64,000 bases of DNA from positions 1 to 64,000 of the forward strand of contig JARIFA010000003.1 of assembly GCA_031127075.1 (NCBI GenBank), in the 5' to 3' direction. This DNA comes from Gemmatimonadota bacterium. GTDB lineage: Bacteria > Gemmatimonadota > Gemmatimonadetes > Gemmatimonadales > Gemmatimonadaceae. The notes under the pieces were generated by a model. That model did not search any database. It saw nothing but the letters and a program-made list of their open reading frames with translations, and had not been told where the DNA came from. The translations under genes were made by a program, and so were the position numbers. Of the stretch, positions 38,363-45,835 are shown piece after piece (the stretch's first letter is position 1; each line of letters starts with the position of its first letter).

Positions 38363-41300
38363 CAGGCCACCGTCAGGTAGCTGCGGAGCTCCCACTCGCG
38401 CCCGAGCGGGAAGCCGGGGGCACCTGCGTCGCACACGGTGTCGCCGGCGGCATTCGTCGTGGTCGTCGGGCAGTAGCGCGGGGAGTAGCGATCGAGGGTC
38501 CGCCAGGTGCCGCGGATCCCGAACTTCGTCTCGGGGAGGTCGAACCACTGCGGCTTGCCGAAGACGTAGGCGACGTCGGCCATCAGCTGCGTCGGGAAGG
38601 TGAGGTTGAAGTCGCGATGGTAGTCGTAGGGCCCGAAGTCGTTGAACTTGGCGGCACCGATGATCTTGAGCGGGCCCGAGACGAGCCGCAGGTCGCCACC
38701 GGCGCGCGTGACCAGCCGCTGGCTGTCGCCATTCGGTTCGGCCTTCCCGCCGTACGCGTTCACGATGAAGCGGAGGTCGCGGCCCACGCGGGCGATGGTG
38801 CGCGCCCGGATCTCCCAGAGGTCGCGCCCCGGCGTCGAGGCGGGGAAGGCGAATGGGGTGCGGCCGTCGGCGAGGATGCCGATCGCCGCATCCATCCCCG
38901 TCGGCATGTGCTTGTACGTGTAGGCGACGCTCGCCGCGAAGCGTGCGTCCTCGCGGACGTCATTGTCCCACTGATACATCCAGGTCGCGGGCGTCGGATC
39001 CCACGTCAGCAAGAGCTCGCCCGCCGCCATCTCCCGGTTCGCCCGCACGACAAACGGGTCACGCAGTACGTTCCGCAGGCGCGCCGGGGCGGGGGCGCCA
39101 CGCGGGATCGGCCCCACGAGCGGCTGCTGCACGAGAATGTTCGGGGCGATCTGCAGGTTGCCGATGGAATAGGTCAGCCCGGTCATCGCGTTCCACTGAT
39201 TGCTCATCCCCGTGTCGCGGAGCCACCACCCGGTGAAGGTCTGCACCGCGGTGGGCCCGCCATCGGCCACGAGCCCCATCAGGGCGCCCTGCGCATACCA
39301 GTTCACGCGACCGCGAGAGAACGACAGCTTCGCCTTCGCGCCGAACGCATCGCTCGGCCGGATCTCGTCGCCGAGCACCTGGTAGCTCCCGGGTGCGCCC
39401 TCGACGCGCTGGAAGGTCTCGCCGACGCGCGTGGACCCCGCCCAGATGCCACCGACGTCGACGCCCACGCCGAGCAGGGTGGTGGCGAGGTGCAGGGAGA
39501 GGCGCCGCGTGGGCGGCAGCGGGATCGCGAGAGAGCTCGTCGTCGCGCCGGCCGGGATGCGCGCGAGGTCCTCGTGGTAGAGGCCCGTGACATCGATGCC
39601 GGCGATGCGCCGCCGGTACTTGAAGAGCGCGGCGGGGTTGGCGCCCCACCAGAGCTCTGGGCCGATCGCGACCTTCAGGCCCTCGAGGGCGCGCTTCCCG
39701 GCGATCTCCATGCCGAGCGGTGCCACCGCATTGTAGGTGTCGATGTTCCGGCCGTAGTTCGCTTCGCGATAGACGCCGAAGAAGTCGCCCTCGTAGCCCC
39801 AGTGGTAGTGGCCCGAGCGATTGAACGCCTCGAGACGGAAGTTGCGGGCGTCCCAGGTGACGTGCGCGCGGTACACCTTGAGCCGCTCCAGGCCATCGGT
39901 CGCGACGCCGCCGCCGGAGGTCAGCGCGAGCGTCCGTGAGCGGCCGCGGTTCTCGTAGAAGATCTCGTCAATCGGGTTTTCAGGGACGTGGCCGAGCACG
40001 TTCACCGCGAGGGTGGCCTGCAGGCGCTCCGAGGGCTTGGCCTCGAGCTCGACGAAGTACGACTCCATCCGGTCAAAGCCCCGGAAGGCGGGGCGGTCGG
40101 TGGGGCTCGGTGTGTCGGCGCTGGGTGTCCGGATCGCGGAGCCGCCCGTCGCGAAGTTCGTGAGCTCGAGCCGCATCCCCTTCAGGCGGAGGGGGGCCGA
40201 TTCCGCGCCGGCGCCGGCGCGCTCGGCACGCGCCTGCGCGGTGAGCGCGCCGGGGTCGATGGCCGCGAACTGTGCCCGCAGCGAGGCGCGCGTCGTCCCC
40301 GGCGCGTAGGGGTCGAGGGCGTGGATGCGCTGCAGCGCATAGTAGGCGGCGCGCGGGTACAGGTCGAAGAGCCCGCGGGTATCCGGTGGCCCCTTGGCCA
40401 CGATGCCCCACCACTCTTCATTCATGTTGTTCTCGCCGCGCACGAAATCGTGCGGGTAGGCGTCCGCGGGCCACGAGGCATTGACGTCGTGGATGTCGAG
40501 TCGCGATTCCTGGCCGAACTTCCACCAGCCGTCGCTCCACTGGAAGGTGAAGCCGCCGATCGCATTCCCGGGACGTCCCTGACCGGCGGCGTGCCCGTAG
40601 ATCTCCTCCCACTGCGAGATGAGATAGCGCGCCTGCGCCTCCTGATCTTCGCGTCCCTCCCGCTCGTTCCACGCGTCCGCGCCGAACTCGGTGAAGAGGA
40701 CCGGGATCCCGAGCTTCGCCTCGACCACGTCGAAGAAGTCGCGGAAGGAGGCGCCGCGATAGACGTTCGATCCGAGGATGTCGATCCCCTTCGCCTCCTG
40801 CGCGATGAGATCGATGTACTGCAGGTCGCCGTTGGCGTAGGCCACCGGATGCGCCGGGTCCGCCGCCTTCACGGCGCGCGCGACTTCGCCGACGAGCGAG
40901 TAGAGATAGCGCGCCCGGGCCGCGTCCCGCTCACCGACCGGGAGCGCCTCGGTCTCGGCTGAGCGCCAGCTCAGGCCGTAGTTGTTCTCGTTGCCGAGGA
41001 GCCAGAGGAGGAGGCCCGGCGTCCCGCGGAATTCCTGGACCAGCGCCATCACCTCGGCGGTGATCGCCGCCCGGACGCGTGGGTTGGAGTAGTCGGTCTG
41101 CGGCTGGTAAACGCCGTCGATCGTGACGCCGTAGCGTCCCAGCGCGTGGTTCAGGACCGTGTGGATCCCGTACGTCTCATAGATGTACTTGATCCAGCGC
41201 GGCGGGATGCCGGCGTAGACGCGGATCGCGTTGCCCCCCATCCGCCGGACGAGGGACATCTCCCGCTCGAGCGCCTCGATGATGAAGGCATCCGGCTGGG

Positions 41301-41517
41301 TCCAGAGCGCGTACGCGTAGTTCTCCCCAATCGGGATGTAGTCCCAGTTGACGCCGTTGATCATCAGGGGGCGTCCCCCGACGGTGAGCCGGAGTCCGGT
41401 CGAGTCACGGACGACGCGCACTGGCGCGTCCGGGGACTGCGCCGACGACGGCCGGGGGATCGCCCCCACCGCCAGACTGCCGACCAACAGGAACCGCCGC
41501 GCCAGATGCGACCACAT
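38359..41517 (-). CDS. Clan GH-A glycosidase fused to putative C-terminal outer-membrane beta-barrel
   Basis: Signal MWSHLARRFLLVGSLAVGAIPRPSSA; GVNWDYIPIGENY, GGNAIRVYAGIPP, LWLLGNENN (acid/base) and VLFTEFGADAWNE (nucleophile); from about 40200 downward, alternating amphipathic aromatic strands ending WELRSYLTVAW-stop. Confidence 0.8.
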   Translation of the reverse strand: MWSHLARRFLLVGSLAVGAIPRPSSAQSPDAPVRVVRDSTGLRLTVGGRPLMINGVNWDYIPIGENYAYALWTQPDAFIIEALEREMSLVRRMGGNAIRVYAGIPPRWIKYIYETYGIHTVLNHALGRYGVTIDGVYQPQTDYSNPRVRAAITAEVMALVQEFRGTPGLLLWLLGNENNYGLSWRSAETEALPVGERDAARARYLYSLVGEVARAVKAADPAHPVAYANGDLQYIDLIAQEAKGIDILGSNVYRGASFRDFFDVVEAKLGIPVLFTEFGADAWNEREGREDQEAQARYLISQWEEIYGHAAGQGRPGNAIGGFTFQWSDGWWKFGQESRLDIHDVNASWPADAYPHDFVRGENNMNEEWWGIVAKGPPDTRGLFDLYPRAAYYALQRIHALDPYAPGTTRASLRAQFAAIDPGALTAQARAERAGAGAESAPLRLKGMRLELTNFATGGSAIRTPSADTPSPTDRPAFRGFDRMESYFVELEAKPSERLQATLAVNVLGHVPENPIDEIFYENRGRSRTLALTSGGGVATDGLERLKVYRAHVTWDARNFRLEAFNRSGHYHWGYEGDFFGVYREANYGRNIDTYNAVAPLGMEIAGKRALEGLKVAIGPELWWGANPAALFKYRRRIAGIDVTGLYHEDLARIPAGATTSSLAIPLPPTRRLSLHLATTLLGVGVDVGGIWAGSTRVGETFQRVEGAPGSYQVLGDEIRPSDAFGAKAKLSFSRGRVNWYAQGALMGLVADGGPTAVQTFTGWWLRDTGMSNQWNAMTGLTYSIGNLQIAPNILVQQPLVGPIPRGAPAPARLRNVLRDPFVVRANREMAAGELLLTWDPTPATWMYQWDNDVREDARFAASVAYTYKHMPTGMDAAIGILADGRTPFAFPASTPGRDLWEIRARTIARVGRDLRFIVNAYGGKAEPNGDSQRLVTRAGGDLRLVSGPLKIIGAAKFNDFGPYDYHRDFNLTFPTQLMADVAYVFGKPQWFDLPETKFGIRGTWRTLDRYSPRYCPTTTTNAAGDTVCDAGAPGFPLGREWELRSYLTVAW

Positions 41518-41560
41518 GGGGGGACCTCCGCGCGCACGCGGGGGAGGGGAGATGGCAGGC

Positions 41561-41581
41561 TTTGTTCGGTAAGGGAACAAA
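41561..41581. promoter_or_regulatory. Palindromic operator TTTGTTC-N7-GAACAAA (copy 2)
   Basis: TTTGTTCGGTAAGGGAACAAA, 43 bp upstream of the GH-OMP start. Minus-strand TTGACG -35 at 41608-41603. Confidence 0.8.
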
Positions 41582-41655
41582 GTGCAACCGGGCCTCGGAG
41601 CCCGTCAAGATGACGCGGGGACCATCCGCCCGTTCCGCGTCGCCGTGCCATCGGG

Positions 41656-41661
41656 TAGAAT
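41656..41661 (+). promoter_or_regulatory. Candidate -10 element TAGAAT for the DUF305 gene
   Basis: TAGAAT 40 bp before ATG 41702; poor -35. Confidence 0.3.
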
Positions 41662-41701
41662 CTACGGCGTATGATGCGCTTGCTTACGTCCTGTTGATCT
41701 G

Positions 41702-42487
41702 ATGCGGCTCACTGCGTACCGCGTCGCGGTCGTCACCCTCCTCGTCGGCTCGACGGCGTGCCGGGCGCCCGGCGTCGCCACGGGACCGCGTCCGCTGCCC
41801 GCCCCGGCCGCCCCCGCACGCGGTGTCGGAACCGTCGACGCGACCGTACCAACCGAGGTCGCCGCCAGCGACACTCTCACCGGCTTCCCTGAGACCCCGG
41901 TGGTCCCGACCGTCGGCCCCTCCAGCGCCGCCGCGATCGCAGACGCCGTCGCCGATTCCATCCGGCATCCGTACACGACCGCCGACGTTGCGTTCATGTC
42001 GGGGATGATCGGCCATCACGCGCAGGCCATCGCGATGGCGCGTCTCGCCCCGGAGCGGGCGGGGACGGAGGCCATCCGCACCCTCGCCGCCCGCATCATC
42101 AATGCGCAGGTCGACGAGATCCGCACGATGCAGAGCTGGCTCGCCGACCGCCGACAGCCGGTGCCCCCCGCCAATCCGAACGGGATGACGCACGAGATGG
42201 GGGGGATGACCCACACGATGTTGATGCCGGGGATGCTCACGCCCGCGCAGGTGGCGGAGCTCGCCCGCAGTCGCGGCGCCGACTTCGACGAGCGGTTCCT
42301 CCGCTTCATGATCCAACATCACCGCGGCGCCACCGCGATGGTGCGGCAACTCTTCTCCGCCCCCGGGGCCGGCGAGGACGAGCTGGTGTTCAAGTTCGCC
42401 TCCGACGTCAATGTGGATCAGTCCACGGAGATCGCGCGGATGGAGCAGATGCTGGTCGCCGTCGTCCTGCAGCGCGGCCTCCCGTGA
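41702..42487 (+). CDS. DUF305 domain-containing protein
   Basis: VAFMSGMIGHHAQAIAMARLA...FLRFMIQHHRGATAMVRQLF, paired MxxHHxxA motifs. Confidence 0.9.
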   Translation: MRLTAYRVAVVTLLVGSTACRAPGVATGPRPLPAPAAPARGVGTVDATVPTEVAASDTLTGFPETPVVPTVGPSSAAAIADAVADSIRHPYTTADVAFMSGMIGHHAQAIAMARLAPERAGTEAIRTLAARIINAQVDEIRTMQSWLADRRQPVPPANPNGMTHEMGGMTHTMLMPGMLTPAQVAELARSRGADFDERFLRFMIQHHRGATAMVRQLFSAPGAGEDELVFKFASDVNVDQSTEIARMEQMLVAVVLQRGLP

Positions 42488-42555
42488 GCCGCGGCCGGAT
42501 GCCCCTTCACCGTTTCACCCGTTTCACCCGTTCCCCTCGTCCAGGAGTGTCGGAA

Positions 42556-44526
42556 ATGTCGTTCTCGCTCTCCCACCGCTTGCGCGGTGGCCTTCTTCTC
42601 GGGCTCGGTGTTGCCCTCGGGGCCTGCGCCCCCGGTGGCGCCCCGACCCCTGCTGCGGCCCCCTCGCCCGATCCGCGCGTCGGGCTGCGCGCCGGTCTCT
42701 TCAACGCGGCGGAGGCCGCGTGGAACCTGCGGGTGGTGTCGAAGACGCCGTCGCCGGCGCCCTTCGCCGGCGAGACGAACTCCGACCTCGCCTTCACCGG
42801 CAAGTACGCCATCCAGGGCAACTACGCCGGCTACCAGGTGTGGGACCTGTCCAACCCCGCCCAGCCGGTCCTCGCGGCCTCGCTGCACTGCCCGGCGTCG
42901 CAGAGCGACGTATCGGTGTACGGCAACCTCCTCTTCGTCTCCGGCGAGGGGCTCTCGGGCCGTCTCGACTGCGGCACGCAGGGCGTTCGGGACACCGTGA
43001 GCAACATCCGGCTCCGTGGCCTCCGCATCTTCGACATCACGGACATCAAAAACCCGAAGAACGTCGCGAACGTGCAGACCTGCCGCGGGTCGCACACGCA
43101 CACCGTGCTCGAGGACCCGAAGGACAAGGAGAACGTCTACGTCTACATCTCCGGCTCCGCGGGGATCCGCTCGCCGAACGAGCTCCCCGGCTGCGTGCGT
43201 GAGACGCCCGATGTGAACGCGAACTCGGCGCTCTTCCGCATCGAGGTCATCAAGATCCCGCTCGCGAACCCGGAGCGCGCCGCGATCGTGAGCTCGCCGC
43301 GCATCTTCAACGATCTCGTCGCGCCGCCGCGGCACGGCGAGGCGCCGGAGGACCGCGCCAACGCCGAGCGGATGATGGCGGCCGCCAAGGCGTCGGGGGC
43401 GTTCATGCTCGAGATCGAGGGCACGACGATGATCGCCCCGCCGCAGTTCACGCGCCCGTTGCTCGACAGCATCGTGCGTGCCCGCGGTGGGTCCGGCGCC
43501 GCGACGAGCCAAGACAGCGCCGCGCTCCGCGCCAACATCAATGACATCGTCGGGCGGATGGTCGGGATCACCCCGGCGCGCCGCAACGGCCCGCGCCCCG
43601 GCCCGACCCAGTGCCACGACATCACAGTCTACCCGGCGATCGGTCTCGCGGGCGGCGCCTGCGAGGGGTATGGTCTCCTGCTAGACATCACCGACCCGGT
43701 GAACCCGCGCCGCATCGGCGCCGTCGCCGACTCGAACTTCTCGTACTGGCACTCGGCGACCTTCAACAACGACGGGACGAAGATCCTCTTCACCGACGAA
43801 TGGGGCGGCGGCGGCGGCCCGAAGTGCCGGGCCAGCGACCCGATGGCCTGGGGCGCTGACGCGATCTTCACGCTCGAGAACCGCACGATGACGTTCCAGA
43901 GCTACTACAAGCTGCCCGCCGCGCAGACCTCGATGGAGAACTGCGTCGCGCACAACGGGAAGCTCATCCCGATCCCCGGCCGCGACATCATGGTGCAGTC
44001 GTGGTATCAGGGCGGCATCTCCGTCTTCGACTGGACCGACGCCGCGCGCCCGGTCGAGATCGCCTTCCACGACCGCGGGCCGGTCGACTCCACCCGGATG
44101 GTGAGCGCCGGCTCCTGGTCGGTGTACTGGTACAACGGCCTCATCGTGAGCTCCGAGATCGCGCGTGGCCTCGACATCTTCGAGCTCACCCCGAGCGCGT
44201 ATCTCACCAAGAACGAGATCGACGCGGCCAACACCGTGCGGTTCGCGCAGCTGAACCCGCAGGGCCAGCCGCAGATCGTCTGGCCGCCGAGCTTCGCGCT
44301 CAGCCGGGCCTACGTCGACCAGCTCGAGCGGTCGAGCGGGCTCCCGGCGCGTCGCATCGCGGACGTCCGGGCGAAGCTCGCCGCCGCCGAGGGGATGAGC
44401 GGCACGGCGCGGAGTGCGGCGCTGCACGCCCTCGGGGGGTCGCTCGACGCTGAGACCGGGTCGAGTGACGCGGCGAAGGTGAAGCGCCTCGCCGGGTCGG
44501 TCCACGCGCTCGCCTCGGCGAACTGA
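42556..44526 (+). CDS. LVIVD-repeat-like secreted lipoprotein
   Basis: Lipobox LGLGVALGAC; GNYAGYQVWDLSNPAQPVLAAS, LRIFDITDIKNPKNVANVQTCRGSHTHTVLEDPKDKENVYVYISGS, GISVFDWTDAARPVEIAF. Confidence 0.8.
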   Translation: MSFSLSHRLRGGLLLGLGVALGACAPGGAPTPAAAPSPDPRVGLRAGLFNAAEAAWNLRVVSKTPSPAPFAGETNSDLAFTGKYAIQGNYAGYQVWDLSNPAQPVLAASLHCPASQSDVSVYGNLLFVSGEGLSGRLDCGTQGVRDTVSNIRLRGLRIFDITDIKNPKNVANVQTCRGSHTHTVLEDPKDKENVYVYISGSAGIRSPNELPGCVRETPDVNANSALFRIEVIKIPLANPERAAIVSSPRIFNDLVAPPRHGEAPEDRANAERMMAAAKASGAFMLEIEGTTMIAPPQFTRPLLDSIVRARGGSGAATSQDSAALRANINDIVGRMVGITPARRNGPRPGPTQCHDITVYPAIGLAGGACEGYGLLLDITDPVNPRRIGAVADSNFSYWHSATFNNDGTKILFTDEWGGGGGPKCRASDPMAWGADAIFTLENRTMTFQSYYKLPAAQTSMENCVAHNGKLIPIPGRDIMVQSWYQGGISVFDWTDAARPVEIAFHDRGPVDSTRMVSAGSWSVYWYNGLIVSSEIARGLDIFELTPSAYLTKNEIDAANTVRFAQLNPQGQPQIVWPPSFALSRAYVDQLERSSGLPARRIADVRAKLAAAEGMSGTARSAALHALGGSLDAETGSSDAAKVKRLAGSVHALASAN

Positions 44527-44528
44527 CG

Positions 44529-45791
44529 ATGGATAAGCGCGAGTTCCTCCGCACCATCGGGGGGGGCTCGCTCGGGCTCCTGATGGCGCCCGACCTGTGG
44601 GACCGGGTGGCGGGCATTTCGCCCGCCACCCTCGCCGCGGATGACCCGTTCTGGGACGGCATCCGCGCGAGCTACCGGCTCACGCCCGAGTATATCAACC
44701 TCGAGAGCGGGTATTTCTCGATGCAGGCGGAGCCGGTGCTCGAGGCGTTCGTGGGCCGCGTCCGGCGGCTGAACCTCGAGCACTCGCGGTACATGCGCAC
44801 GGTGATGCGCGCCGACAAGGCGCGCGTCGCGGCGAAGCTCGCGGCGATGGCGGGATGCGGCGCCGACGAGCTCATCATCACCCGCAACACTACCGAAGGG
44901 TTGGACACCGTGATCGCCGGCCACGACTGGCAGGCTGGGGACGAGGCGGTGATGGCCTCGCACGACTACGGGGCGATGCTGGACCAGTTCACGCTCATGG
45001 CGCGTCGCCACGGGATCGTGAACCGCGTGGTCCAGATCCCCTTGCACCCACGCTCGGATGACGACGTGGTGGAGGCCTACGCTGCGGCGATCACGCCGCG
45101 AACACGGCTCCTCATGATCTGCCACATCGTCAACCTGACGGGGCAGGTGCTCCCGGTCCGGAAGGTGGCCGAGATGGCGCATGCGCGCGGCGTGGCAGTC
45201 TTAGTGGATGGGGCGCACGCCTTCGCGCAGCTCGACTATCGGATCCCCGACCTCGGGGCGGACTATTACGCCGCGTCGTTGCATAAGTGGCTCGGGGCGC
45301 CCCTCGGGGCGGGACTGCTCTACGTGCGGAAGGACCGCGTGAAGGCCCTCTGGCCGATGTTCGGGGACGAGGGGTTCGCGGACGACGATATCCGGAAGCT
45401 CAACCACACGGGGACCCATCCCTGCCACACTGACCTCGGCATCGAGGATGCGATCGCCTTCCACGAGCGCGTCGGGCTCGCGCGAAAGGAGGCGCGGCTC
45501 CGGTACCTGCAGGCGTACTGGACGGCGCAGGTGCGGGGGCGGCCACGGATCGTGTTGAACACGCCGGCGGATCCGGCTCGAACCTGCGCCATCGCCAACG
45601 TGGGAGTCGAGGGGGTGACGCCGGGGGAGCTGGCGCGGCGCCTCCTCGAGGAGCATCGCATCTGGACCGTGGCGATCGACCGGCCCGAGGCGGGGATTCG
45701 GGGGGTTCGCATCACCCCGCACCTGTTCACGACGACCGCGGAGCTCGATTCGCTGGTGGGGGCGCTCGGGGCGATCGCGGGGCGCGCGTGA
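44529..45791 (+). CDS. Class V aminotransferase family protein (isopenicillin N epimerase-like)
   Basis: ITRNTTEGLDTVIAG; VLVDGAHAFAQLDYRIPDLGADYYAASLHKWLGAPLGAG (PLP lysine). Confidence 0.9.
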   Translation: MDKREFLRTIGGGSLGLLMAPDLWDRVAGISPATLAADDPFWDGIRASYRLTPEYINLESGYFSMQAEPVLEAFVGRVRRLNLEHSRYMRTVMRADKARVAAKLAAMAGCGADELIITRNTTEGLDTVIAGHDWQAGDEAVMASHDYGAMLDQFTLMARRHGIVNRVVQIPLHPRSDDDVVEAYAAAITPRTRLLMICHIVNLTGQVLPVRKVAEMAHARGVAVLVDGAHAFAQLDYRIPDLGADYYAASLHKWLGAPLGAGLLYVRKDRVKALWPMFGDEGFADDDIRKLNHTGTHPCHTDLGIEDAIAFHERVGLARKEARLRYLQAYWTAQVRGRPRIVLNTPADPARTCAIANVGVEGVTPGELARRLLEEHRIWTVAIDRPEAGIRGVRITPHLFTTTAELDSLVGALGAIAGRA

Positions 45792-45802
45792 CAGGTTGGA
45801 CA

Positions 45803-45829
45803 CCCGGTCCGAGCGATGCTCGGGCCGGG
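45803..45829. terminator. Bidirectional terminator-like hairpin between convergent genes
   Basis: CCCGGTCCGAGC-GAT-GCTCGGGCCGGG, 12-bp stem with one wobble pair, 3-nt loop. Confidence 0.5.
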
Positions 45830-45835
45830 CCGTTG

